Below, one piece after another: positions 53,601-63,282 of a stretch of 64,000 nt of DNA. Below the pieces are notes generated by a model that did not search any database, was not told where the DNA came from, and worked only from the letters and a program-made list of their open reading frames with translations. Source of the DNA: Ichthyophis bannanicus (Eukaryota; Chordata; Amphibia; Gymnophiona; Ichthyophiidae); contig CM066045.1 in NCBI GenBank assembly GCA_033557465.1, positions 128,485,596-128,549,595 of the forward strand, in the 5' to 3' direction. A program made the translations under genes and the position numbers. How positions within the stretch are numbered: the first letter of the stretch is position 1; each line of letters opens with the position of its first letter.

Positions 53601-54015
53601 GTGCTTCTGCTTCTCTCTGTGCTGGCAGGAGCTGGAGGCTCCTACCACCTTTTCTGGATACGTTCTCTCTCATGCAGTCAGGAGTTCGGGCTTCCCACCA
53701 GCTTTACAGCATGTAGCTCTGATTCCTCTGCTGATGAGATTTGGAGACTCTTGCTGCCTCTTTAAACCCTTTGTCTGTCTCTTCTAGCAGCGAGTCCTGA
53801 GAATTTCCATTTGCTAGTGCTGCTACCACTCACTGCCGGCAGGACCTGGGACTCCTGTTGCTCTTCAGGCTGATGTTCTGCGGGGAGTGTGTGTGTGTGT
53901 GGGAAGGGGGGGGGGGGAGAATGAGCTAATACAAATCTTTGCTTGTGCATGCATAAAAAGATTGATATAGAGAGACAGAAGGATGGAGCTTCCCCAAAAG
54001 GCACTACCGCTTATA
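53601..54015. other. Unassigned DNA with a GT and G run
   Basis: The flank immediately after the minisatellite keeps short related phrases such as GAGGCTCCTACC. A GTGTGTGTGTGTG run at about 53888 and a G run at about 53909 are present. No gene. Confidence 0.5.
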
Positions 54016-54535
54016 AGAGCACACTTGTTATTGTTGTTAAGTGCCGTTGAGTCAGGTTCGACCACTGGCGACCCTCTGGATAGCTGTCCTAAACTGTATT
54101 TGGTCTTCAGTCAGGCAGCTTATTGTTAGAGTGGCATTCATAGCTGCTGTTATTGTATTGATTCATCTCATTGCTGGCCTTACTCTTTTGCGTTGACCTT
54201 CAACCTTGCCAAGTATGATGTCTTTCTCTAATGATCTCTTTTCACATGATGTGTCCAAAGTAAGAAAGTCGAAGTCTTGTCATCTGAACTTCTAAAGAAA
54301 GCTTAGGTTTGATCTCCTCTAGTACCGACTGGTTTGTTCTTCGGTCAGCCCTTGGTATACACAGTATTCGCCGCCAGCACCATAATTCAAAGGCATCGAT
54401 TTTCTTCCTGTCTGTCTTTTTCACTGTCCAACTTTCACATCCATAAGATGTTATTGAAAATACCATGGCTTGAATAAGTTGAATCTTTGTATGGAGAGAG
54501 ACATCTCTGCTCTTGAGAATCTTATCTAGTCTAAA
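54016..54535 (-). mobile_element. RTE-like LINE 3' fragment
   Basis: Minus frame 54673-54242 contains LDKILKSRDVSLHTKIQLIQ, AMVFSITSYGCESWTVKKTD and KIDAFELWCWRRILCIPRAD. This is the C-terminal hallmark of RTE/BovB-type LINE proteins (YGCExWT, DAFELWCWRRxLRxPW). The 3' region contains the inverse of GCGACCC-type sequence (TGCCGTTGAGTCAGGTTCGA), known from RTE 3' ends. 5'-truncated. Confidence 0.8.
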
Positions 54536-55476
54536 AAGTGAGAAGTGGGAAGGCAGAAGAGCAGAGGAGATGCATGAAGTTAGAACTCTAGTAACAGACT
54601 TTTTAGAACAGGAAGGCAGTCTGGCGCAAAAGAAAAGAAAGAGGTTTGGGGTGAAACTGAAGATGCTGCTCATCTTCCTCCTAACTCTGCTGCAGGCTCT
54701 TCCAAGGTTGCCTCTTCCCCAGGGCCGAGGCTTTGATTTTACTACAAGGTTCAGGCAATATGGATGAATATTTTCTTGAAAACCAAGAATAAGTGAGGGT
54801 CCCTTATAACATATGAAGAGTTTTTAAAAAATAAACCAAAGGTTGAAAAAACCCCCAATGGAGTGAATATTCAGTTTGGGCAGTCGGTGTTGTTTTTTAA
54901 AGGCCAGCTGTTGTGGCGGAAATAAATCTGGATATTCCATCCTTGTATCCGGACAGTGTTTGGCAATGGATTCAAGTGGCACCTGCTGGCGCTATCCGGA
55001 TACCAGTGATATTCAGCTGCTATCTTGATAGCTAACAGATCAAGCTGAGAAACTGCTAAACAGATAATTCTGGGGACTGGCTCCGCTCTGTCCATGAACC
55101 GCTCAGATGTTACGCGGATTACGCTGGGGCAATTTGTAATGATTGCACCCAGTCAGTTGCTGCTGTCTAGATAAATGCTTTTCAATATCTGGCCGAGTGT
55201 TCCTAAAGCTGAATTAAAAATACACATTAGTGGACAGGAAGATGAGTTAAAACAAAAAAATAAATGAAATAAAAAAATGTCATCTATTTTCTCTGGGAGT
55301 CAAGTTGGGAAAGATGAGGTAGTACTGTGATGAAATTTTAACTTACTGGATCAGCTGTGGACTGGATTATCCTGTCTGTGGAATTGTTAAGGAAAATTGG
55401 AGGGAGGGCCAAAGATAACCTTGCTCTTCATACTTCCTTGTTTTTGACTCACCAGCTGCCATTGCTAAATGCTATA
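54536..55476. other. Unassigned DNA upstream of the DIRS element
   Basis: No exon is supported. A TATCCGGATA-type inverted motif around 54930-55010 hints at another foldback repeat (GGATATTCCATCC, TATCCGGATACC). An A-rich patch lies near 55250-55280. Confidence 0.4.
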
Positions 55477-55630
55477 ATCTCCAGGAACAAGCAGGAATAA
55501 GTCCTCACATATGGGTACGTCGGTACCGACGGAGCCCGCGCGGGAAAGCTTCCCAGAAAGAAAGCTTTTGGGGCCTCCCACTGCGCATGCGCGCTGCCTT
55601 CCCGCCTTCCTGACCAACTCTCCTCAGTTC
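55477..55630 (+). repeat. DIRS left inverted terminal repeat
   Basis: It pairs with 60902-61063 in inverse orientation. Shared stretches include TCCTCACATATGGGTACGTC, GGGGCCTCCCACTGCGCATG and TGACCAACTCTCCTCAGTTC. It contains the palindrome GGTACC and a TGCGCATGCGCG element that may be a promoter or binding site. Confidence 0.93.
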
Positions 55631-55844
55631 TTCTTTTTCCGCGGAGCCAGCAGGTTGTGTTCCTGTCACCGCTGAAGAAGTTATTTTAATTTGTTTCTTT
55701 GGCCGCGAGTCTGCCTTCCCCGATTCCGGACCGGTACCGCCGGTCTTTTTTCCTTATTTCTTTAAAAAAAAAAAAAAATCTTATTTTTCCCCACTTGGTG
55801 TGTTTGTTCTGTGAGGCCTCTAGGCCTTCACAGAATTCTCCCTC

Positions 55845-57671
55845 ATGGAGAAACCAGCCTCTGGTTTTAAAAAATGCACCAAGTGTAGCGGTACTATATC
55901 AGTCACAGACACCCATGAATGGTGTCTTAAATGTTTGGGGCCTGACCACTCCATTCCGGATTGCCCATCCTGTTCTTTGATGTCTAAACGTGGCTTACAA
56001 AACCGGGCAGCCAAGTTTCACATGCTGTTTTCTACAGATACTCCAGCATCAACATCTTCCAGGTCTTCCTCTCCTGATGGATCTCAGGTAACCAAACATT
56101 CTTCTGGCAGGTCCTCAAAGGGCAAATCTCCCTCCAAATATCGAGATGCCCCCGGGCTTGACCCTGAGGACCCTGCCCCAGCCAAACAACCCCGGCGGGA
56201 AGCTCCGGCTTCCAAAGCTCCTCCTATGGGGTTACAGGTTGACATCGATGGCACGGCCTCGACCGATCACCTGTTAGACTGCTCTGGGGTACCGGCTCAA
56301 TCTTCCGGTACCGACATCCAGGCAGTCGTGGCGTCTATGGATCATACAGTTCAATCCATGCAGCAGGCCTTTATGACTTTTATTAGAGCTGCGACGCCCT
56401 CGGTACCGCAACCAGCGGTACCGACTCCGGTTCCGGTACCACAACCGATACCGGTACCCAGGGCATCCACATCGACCAGGATACCGATTCCGGTTCCCGG
56501 TTCCGGGGTTTTCCACGATACCGATCCGGTTCCGGGTACCCCCGATGTCGATACCGGTCGATACGCTTATCCATCCCCGGAAGCAAACAGACGATACTTC
56601 GAGTCTTCTGATGATTCTGATTCATCAGATGACTCTGCTGAAGTATCCCTTACTCTACCTGAAGAGCCTTCTTCTCCAAAGAGGAGAATGTCTCCTCCAG
56701 AGGATTTGTCCTTTCAAGACTTCATCATTGAAGTAGCTAAAGGTCTCTCTATTTCAGTAACCTCTGAAAAAGAACCTAGAGCAAAAAAATTGGATATTTT
56801 AGGATACTCTAAGGTTCCCAAAGAGGCAGTCACCTTGCCCATTCATGAAATTCTTCAAGAACACATGATGGACTTATGGGAGACTCCTCTCACCCTATCT
56901 CCACAGTCTCGTCGTTTGGACACCATGTATCGTGTCCCTCCTTCTCCTGGTTTTCAAAAAACTCAGCTCCCTCACCACTCTATTGTGGTGCAGTCAGCTA
57001 TGAAAAGGATAAAGAGTACCAAAAGACACTCTTCTACTCCTCCAGGGAGAGAATGTAGGACATTGGATGCTTTTGGTAGAAAAATCTTCCAAGCAAGTAT
57101 GCTTATTGCCAGAATCAATTCATACAGCCTCTATATGGGCTTGTTTCTGAAGGAGATTGTATTGAAAATACGCCATTTTCTCCCCTTTATCCCAGAGGAT
57201 AGAAAGGAGGAGTTCCTTCTTTTGCTAAAGCATACCCAAGATATTTCAAAGTTCTCCAACAGAGCAGCCTTTGACTCCTTTGAGAGTGCTAGCAGAGCCT
57301 CAGGTATTGCCATAGCGGCTCGCAGAATTGCTTGGCTCCAGGCCTCTGACCTAGAACCCTGGGTCCAGGATGGCTTGGGAAATATGCCCTGTACAGGTGA
57401 GAATCTGTTTGGTAAGGAGTGGCAGATCAAAGCCACCCAAATGGATGCAGAAAATGCTGCTTTAGATAGACTTTCTAAGTCTACCTCTGCCCCTGTCAAG
57501 AAAAAATCTTTCAAGAAGCCTTTCTATAAGAAGGCCAGATTTGCTACAAATACTGGCCAACAATCTTCTGCAGCTCGCTTTGCTCCTAAGCGTCTGCAGC
57601 CTAAACAGGCCAGGGAAAAACCTGCAGGGGCTGCTACAGCCCAGCAGTCCCAACCCCCTCAGGGTTTTTGA
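55845..57671 (+). CDS. DIRS ORF1 (gag-like), 608 codons
   Basis: The intact frame starts MEKPASGFKKCTKCSGTISV. Cysteine pairs CTKC, CLKC and CPSC with a histidine (GPDHS) near the N-terminus form a zinc-ribbon-like nucleic-acid-binding module. Residues about 185-225 are a Pro/Val-rich linker encoded by many CCGGTACCG repeats. An acidic segment with SSDDSDSSDDSAEVSLTLPE follows, then the conserved core (SRRLDTMYRVPPSPGFQKTQ) shared with the 11.9-kb copy. The C-terminus is Lys/Gln-rich and basic. The protein is expected to bind the element's RNA. The long uninterrupted frame indicates a young insertion. Confidence 0.9.
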   Translation: MEKPASGFKKCTKCSGTISVTDTHEWCLKCLGPDHSIPDCPSCSLMSKRGLQNRAAKFHMLFSTDTPASTSSRSSSPDGSQVTKHSSGRSSKGKSPSKYRDAPGLDPEDPAPAKQPRREAPASKAPPMGLQVDIDGTASTDHLLDCSGVPAQSSGTDIQAVVASMDHTVQSMQQAFMTFIRAATPSVPQPAVPTPVPVPQPIPVPRASTSTRIPIPVPGSGVFHDTDPVPGTPDVDTGRYAYPSPEANRRYFESSDDSDSSDDSAEVSLTLPEEPSSPKRRMSPPEDLSFQDFIIEVAKGLSISVTSEKEPRAKKLDILGYSKVPKEAVTLPIHEILQEHMMDLWETPLTLSPQSRRLDTMYRVPPSPGFQKTQLPHHSIVVQSAMKRIKSTKRHSSTPPGRECRTLDAFGRKIFQASMLIARINSYSLYMGLFLKEIVLKIRHFLPFIPEDRKEEFLLLLKHTQDISKFSNRAAFDSFESASRASGIAIAARRIAWLQASDLEPWVQDGLGNMPCTGENLFGKEWQIKATQMDAENAALDRLSKSTSAPVKKKSFKKPFYKKARFATNTGQQSSAARFAPKRLQPKQAREKPAGAATAQQSQPPQGF

Positions 57672-59582
57672 CTTAACTCTAGAGAACTTAACCTTTCTGG
57701 CTCTAAAACATCCAGAGCCTCTCACCATTCCAGGAAGGTTAACTCATTTTGCTCCCAGATGGGAGCAAATCACATCAGAACAATGGACCCTCTCTATCAT
57801 CAGAGAGGGCTACAAACTACATTTCTCCAGCCTTCCTCCCCATACCATGGTGAGATGTTTCAATTCTCCCCCATCTTTCCTGAACCTGTTAGGTCAGGAG
57901 GTGACCACCCTTCTCGCCCAAAGGGCAATAGAAGAGGTTCCTCTTCTTCAACAGGGGTCAGGGTTTTACTCCCCTTATTTTCTCATTCCCAAGAAAACAG
58001 GGGGGTACAGACCCATTCTAGATCTCAGAGAATTGAACAAGGAGAAATTCAAGATGCTTTCTCTAGGTACTCTCCTTCCATACCTACAGAGTCAGGATTG
58101 GCTTTGTTCTCTAGATCTCAAGGATGCGTATACACATATACTCATCCATCCATCCCACAGAAAATTCCTACGGTTTCTGTTCCAGGGAAAACATTTCCAA
58201 TACAGAGTACTTCCCTTCGGTCTAGCCTCTGCTCCAAGGGTATTTACCAAATGCATGGCAATAATAGCTGCATTTCTACGAGCCCTGGGAATTTTTGTCT
58301 TCCCATACCTGGACGACTGGCTCATCCGAGCTCCATCTCAGTCCGAGGCTCAGACTTCCCTGGATCGCACCAGACGCATTCTGCAGTATCTGGGACTTGT
58401 GATCAATCTGCCAAAGTCTCAACTCACCCCTACTCAGTCCCTGGAATTCATAGGGGCCTGGTTGGATACCACCACTGCAAGGGCCTATCTTCCTCAGGCC
58501 CGTTGCCAACGTCTAGTGCACTTAGCCTCCCAGACTCAGTCCAGAAGCCACTTGACTGCAGGGAGATGCTACAACTATTAGGCCACATGGCCTCCACAGT
58601 ACATGTGGTGCCCTATGCTCGCCTACATATGAGAGCAGCTCAATGGACTTTGTCCACCCAGTGGACTCAAGCATCAGGAGCTCTCTCAGACCAAATAGCA
58701 AACTCCAAACATCTCTTTTGGTCTCTCCAATGGTGGATGTCTACTCAAAATCTGTTGTTGGGGGGCCCCCTTTCAACCATTGTTGCCCCAAGCAACCCTC
58801 ACAACAGATGCCTCCCAAACAGGTTGGGGAGCTCATCTTCAAGATCTCTCCACTCAGGGCACTTGGTCTCCACAGGAGACCACCCTTCATATCAACCACT
58901 TGGAACTTCAAGCAATCTTTCTAGCTCTCAGAGTTTTTCATACCCTCCTCAGCAACATGACGGTCCTTATTCATACGGACAATCAAGTAGCCATGTTTTA
59001 CATAAACAAACAAGGAGGGACTGGCTCTCTGTTGCTTTGCAACGAAGCTCTAAGATTATGGGCCTTCGCCAGAGAGCATCAAATTCATCTCCTGGCAGTA
59101 TATCTTCCAGGAATCCAAAACTCTTGGGCAGACAGACTCAGTCGAGTTCTGCTTCCACACAAATGGTCCCTACACATGGATCAGGTACTCAGAATCTTCC
59201 AGAAATGGGGGACCCCGGACATAGACCTCTTTGCAAGTCCGTGGAATGCCAAACTTCCCCAGTTCTGTTCCAGGATTCCGTGTCAGGGAGTTCAGGCCAA
59301 GGATGCCTTCCTCCTTCATTGGGGTCAAGGCTTTCTATATGCCTTTCCACCCATTCCTTTGATTCCCAAGACTCTGTTCAAACTTCAAAGGGATCAAGGG
59401 TCCATGATCTCATAGCTCCACGCTGGCCACGCCAAGTGTGGTACCCTCTACTTCTGCATCTCTCCCAAGACCCCTCCCTGGACTTGGGAGCGGCTCCAGA
59501 CCTTCTGTCTCAGGAGGAGGGGACTTTGTGGCACCCAAACCCCAAGTCCCTTCACCTCAGAGCTTGGTTACTGAAGGCCTAG
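57541..59582 (+). pseudogene. DIRS ORF2: reverse transcriptase and RNase H, three frameshifts
   Basis: The RT part (57541-58545, overlapping the ORF1 end) has GYRPILDLRELNK, WLCSLDLKDAYTHILIHP (motif A), FGLASAPRVFTKCM (motif B) and FPYLDDWLI (YLDD, motif C). Near 58545 the frame shifts; the next piece reads LLGHMASTVHVVPYARLHMR. Near the GGGGGGCCCCC run at 58759-58769 it shifts back to RNase H with LTTDASQTGWGAH, HLELQAIF, IHTDNQVAMFYINKQGG and NSWADRLSR, the four acidic positions present. Near 59405 a third shift leads to LIAPRWPRQVWYPLLLHLSQ, ending at LLKA. Catalytic residues are all present, so decay is recent. Confidence 0.9.
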
Positions 59583-60619
59583 ACCTTCAACACTTCAGTC
59601 TTTCGCAGCAAGTGAAGGATATCCTCCATGCCTTTAGGAAACCTTCCACTAGGCGTTCTTACGCTTTTAAATGGAAAAGATTTTCCATTTGGTGTGCTCA
59701 AAAGGGTCTTAACCCTCTAGCACTTCCTTTGAATTCTCTTTTGGAATATCTCCTGCATCTCTCCAATGCAGGACTCAAAACGAATTCAGTAAGAGTCCAT
59801 TTGAGTGCTATTGCAGCATCCCTTAAGCCCATCAATGGACAACCTGTTTCCTCTCATCCTCTTATTGCAAGATTCATGAGAGGCCTAACCTTAACTAAAC
59901 CTCCCATTCGACCTCCTCCGGTGGCATGTGACTTAAACTTGGTTCTTGGTCAGCTTATGAAGCTACCCTTTGAACCCTTAGCCACTACCTCTTTGAAATT
60001 TCTTTCTTGGAAGGTTATTTTTCTTATTGCAGTCACCTCAGCTCGCCGTCTCAGTGAACTGCAAGCTCTAGTGGCTAATCCACCTTATACAAGGTTCCAT
60101 CATGATAAGGTGGTCCTTAGGACCAATCCCCACTTTATACCTAAAGTGGTCTCCCCTTTTCATCTTAATCAAGAGGTATATTTACCTGTCTTTTTTCCAG
60201 CTCCTCATGCATCCAGTGCAGAGAGGACCCTTCATACTCTAGATTGTAAAAGAGCTCTTGCCTTTTACCTCCACAGGACACAGCAACATCAAAAGTCTTC
60301 TCAGCTTTTTGTTGCTTTTGATCCTTCTCATTTAGGACTTCCAGTCTCTAAAAGAACACTCTCCAATTGGATTGCTCAGTGTATCTCTTTTGCTTACCAG
60401 AGTAAGAACCTTTCCCTGGAGAGCCATGTCACCGCTCACAATGTGAGGGCCATGGCCACCTCTATGGCTCATCTAAACTCTGTCTCCATTGACCAGATCT
60501 GTCGAGCAGCCACCTAGGCCTCGGTTCATACCTTTACAACCCATTACTGTTTGGACAAGGACTCCCGCCGGGATGCCTTGTTTGGTCAGGCTGTCCTCAG
60601 ACACCTGTTCCATTCTTGA
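59438..60619 (+). pseudogene. DIRS tyrosine recombinase with premature stop
   Basis: The N-terminal core-binding part has STRRSYAFKWKRFSIWCAQK. The catalytic part has TSARRLSEL (first Arg), HDKVVLR (Lys region) and SHVTAHNVRAMATS (H-x-x-R). At 60515-60517 TAG interrupts CRAAT-ASVHTFTTHY, where relatives have Trp; TGG to TAG is a single transition. The catalytic tyrosine (TAC at 60545-60547) lies just after the stop, and the frame then runs to TGA at 60617-60619. The truncated product would lack the nucleophile. The start overlaps ORF2 and is uncertain. Confidence 0.9.
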
Positions 60620-60735
60620 ACAACTCCAGCCCACCTTCCCTGAATGGATGCCTGAGATCCATAGGAAGATGAGGAACCTTTCAGGGTCTCATACCCTTGA
60701 GGGGATCTCCCGGGCATCTTAGCTAGGGAGTCCCC

Positions 60736-60830
60736 ATATGTGAGGACTTATTCCTGCTTGTTCCTGGAGATAGCACAGTTACTTACCTGTAACAGGTGAT
60801 CTCTGGGAACAGCAGGAATTAGTCCTCACA
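60736..60830 (+). repeat. DIRS internal complementary region
   Basis: The first half, CATATGTGAGGACTTATTCC to CCTGGAGATA, is the inverse of the left terminus. The second half, GCACAGTTACTTACCTGTAA to AGTCCTCACA, is the inverse of the right terminus. The two are fused as they would be in a circle. In the DIRS-1 model this region aligns the two ends so that a circular copy can be completed. Confidence 0.9.
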
Positions 60831-60901
60831 ACCCACCCACCTCCCCTAGGAGTTGTATCTCTCTCTCTCTTTCCTTTCCTCTCTATCTTAGCTTTAAACT
60901 C

Positions 60902-61088
60902 GAACTGAGGAGAGTTGGTCAGGAAGGCGGGAAGGCAGCACGCATGCGCAGTGGGAGGCCCCAAAAGCTTTCCTTCTGGGAAGCTGGGGAGCTTTCCTGC
61001 ACGGGCTCCGTCGGTACTGACGTACCCATATGTGAGGACTAATTCCTGCTGTTCCCAGAGATCACCTGTTACAGGTAAGTAACTGTGC
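60902..61088 (+). repeat. DIRS right inverted terminal repeat
   Basis: It begins GAACTGAGGAGAGTTGGTCA, the inverse of the left repeat's inner edge, and ends GTAAGTAACTGTGC. Compared with the left repeat it has a small insertion near 60991 (GGGGAGCT) and scattered substitutions. The outermost 25 bp are unique to this side and match the internal complementary region. Confidence 0.9.
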
Positions 61089-61739
61089 TTTACTGTAATA
61101 GGGAGGGATGGGGCTGGGGGCAAGGAGACTAGAAGGAACAAGGAAGTAGGAATGGAGAAGCCACAACTCTAATCACAAACTAATCCAATAAAAGCATGTG
61201 GAGTATGGTTTATGGAATTCTTTCCAACCCTTGTGGATGTGCGTGCACGCATTTGTAGCTTGTTGTATCTTACTTTTTGTTTTATTTATTTAGCTGTATT
61301 TATATACTGCTTTTCACCAGGTCAAAGCGGTTTCCAGAAAAGAGAACATTTTACATTGAATGTTTGTTTTACAAGTAACATGGTAACATTCAAACGTTTT
61401 TCTCATAGAACAATTTAACAATTTTGCTGATTTTGAGTGTATCTGTGCATGTCTTTGACCTGGGGGAGAGAGGGAAAGAGGCAGTTTGAATGATGCAGTA
61501 ACTACGTATACATTCTGTTAGTTTTGAAAGAATAATAAAATGAAACAGAGTGTGATACAATATCAAACCACTAGATATCACTGTCAATAGGTTTCACAGT
61601 AGAATTTACATGAAAATGAAACGCACATCTGATTTATTAAAAGGTAGCCCTTAAGGATAAGGGTGTGATAGGACTAGGAAGAATGTAGTGGGGAAAGTTT
61701 GAGTATCCTTATTCAATGATTTCCAATCCCTGCGTGTAT
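61089..61739. other. Unassigned DNA with a short L2/SINE tail
   Basis: At about 61276-61345 an inverted TTTTATTTATTTAGCTGTAT tail with TATACTGCTTTTCACC matches the tails at 18928 and 33845. Otherwise no feature is recognised. Confidence 0.5.
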
Positions 61740-61747
61740 GTCTCTTA

Positions 61748-62056
61748 CAAGCCCGTACCTAGCCCTGTACACAGGGCGCAAAGGCTTAAGGGGCGCATTT
61801 TTGCTTTCTTCCGTTGCCTGCCACTGCCACATTTTCTTCTCTCAGCAGCGGCAGCAGGCAATGGAAGAAAGCTAAAATGCGCCCCTCAAGCCTTCTGCCG
61901 ACATGCTAAGCAGATCTTTCCCTCCCTGTTCAGGGAGGGAAAGATCTGCTTAGCATGCCGGCGATTTGCACATCGGCCGTGGAGGGGGGGGGGGGGAGGG
62001 ACGCACGCCCGATGTGCAATTCGCATAGGGCACGATCTTCCCTTGGTACGGCCCTG
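61748..62056. mobile_element. Palindromic hAT MITE with perfect 8-bp target duplication
   Basis: GTCTCTTA flanks both sides exactly (61740-61747 and 62057-62064). The ends are CAAGCCCGTACCTAG and, inverted, CAGGGCCGTACCAAG. The interior has an outer inverted repeat (GGGGCGCATTTTTGCTTTCT pairing with AGAAAGCTAAAATGCGCCCC) and a perfect 27-bp hairpin at 61902-61957 with a TT loop. It belongs to the same family as 25714-26151 and 7578-8134. Non-coding. Confidence 0.95.
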
Positions 62057-62124
62057 GTCTCTTATATATCTGCTGTGATTTGAGTGCATCTGTGACTGGG
62101 AGATGAGAGGAGAAGCAATTTGAA

Positions 62125-63282
62125 AGGACCAATTACCTATCTTACCTATAGAAAGCAGAGGGTAGGGCTAAATGACCAATTTTCCCAGTGGAGAAAGGTG
62201 AATAGTGGTATACCCCTGGGATCTGTGCTGGGTCTGCTGCTTTTTGACATATTCATAAATGACCTGGAAAAGGGAATAACGAGTGAGGTGATCAAATTTG
62301 CAGATGACACAAAACTATTTAAAGTTGCTAAAGCCCAAGAGGATAGTGGAAAATTGCAAGAGGATCTTGATAAATTGGAAGACTGGGTATCAAAATGGCA
62401 GATGAAATTTAATGTGGACAAGTGCAAAGTTATGCACCTAGGAAAGAACAACCCAAACTATGATTCCACGATGCAAGGTTCCACATTAGGAACCACCACC
62501 CAGGAAAAAGATTTAGGCGTCATTGTGGATAGCATGTTAAAACCCTCGGCCCAGTGTGCAGCGGCGGCCAAGAGAGCAAATAGAATGCTAGGTATCATAA
62601 GGAAAGAAATGGAAAATAAAACAAAGGATATTATTATGCCTCTATATCGTTCCATGGTGAGACCGCATCTTGAATATTGTGTGCAATTCTGGTCGCCGTA
62701 TCTTAAAAAGGATATAGCATTATTAAAAAAGGTTCAGAAAGAGCCACCAAAATGGTAAAGGGGATGGAAGGAAACCCCCATGAAGAAAGGCTAAAAAGGT
62801 TAGGGCTCTTTAACCTGGAAAAGAGACGGCTCAGGGGAGATATGATAGAAGTCTATAAATTAATGAATGGAGTGGAACAGGTAAACGTAGATCGATTGTT
62901 TACATTATCAGAATATAGAAAGACTAGGGGACATGCAATGAAGCTACAGGGTAAACTATTTAAGACTAATAAAAAAAATATTTTTTCACTCAACGTGTAA
63001 TCAAACTCTGGAATTTGTTACCGGAGGATGTAGTAAAGGCTGTTAGTGTAGCTGGGTTTAAAAAAGGTTTGGACAAGTTCCTGGAGGAAAGGTCCATAAA
63101 CCATTATTAAGAATGGACCCTGGATATCAATGCTTAACCCAATACAAGCATTGTGGAACCTGTGTCTTTTTGGGAGACTGCTAGGTATGTATGACCTAGA
63201 TTGGCCACTGTTGGAAACAGGATACTGGGCTTGATGGACCTTGGTCTGACCCAGTATGGTATGTTCTTATGTTCTTATCTGC
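62125..63282 (+). mobile_element. CR1 LINE, 5'-truncated, well preserved
   Basis: Frame 62120-62758 gives KQRVGLNDQFSQWRKVNSGI, SVLGLLLFDIFINDLEKGIT, VIKFADDTKLFKVAKAQEDS (intact FADD) and RPHLEYCVQFWSPYLKKDIA. After a one-base shift near 62740, 62752-63000 continues with [21 protein letters not shown] second shift in an A run near 62970 precedes the C-terminus. The 3' end is ATGTTCTTATGTTCTTA at about 63260-63278, the octamer repeat of this subfamily. Few lesions, so relatively young. Confidence 0.93.

Larger units (their letters stand above)
55477..61088 (+). mobile_element. Complete DIRS retrotransposon (structurally full-length)
   Basis: The 5.6-kb element is bounded by inverted terminal repeats (55477-55630 and 60902-61088) and contains an internal complementary region (60736-60830). 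Gene order is ORF1, RT-RNase H, tyrosine recombinase. DIRS elements copy through a circular DNA intermediate and integrate with a recombinase, so no target duplication is expected; none is seen. The left terminus is placed at ATCTCCAGGAAC and the right at GTAAGTAACTGTGC, by comparison with the internal region where the two ends are joined. ORF1 is intact; ORF2 has three frameshifts and ORF3 a premature stop. Confidence 0.95.

Noticed and set aside
52757..53648. Long minus-strand frames of 193-271 residues
   Set aside because: They are cyclic translations of a 49-bp minisatellite.
55440..55470. Minus-strand ATGGCAGCTG followed by GTGAGT as a possible IL18 first exon
   Set aside because: Too short to support; the resemblance to a start and donor could be chance.
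57759..59582. 607-codon plus-strand frame treated as a separate protein
   Set aside because: Only two short parts (about 58545-58765 and 59405-59582) carry DIRS homology; the rest is off-frame to RT and RNase H.
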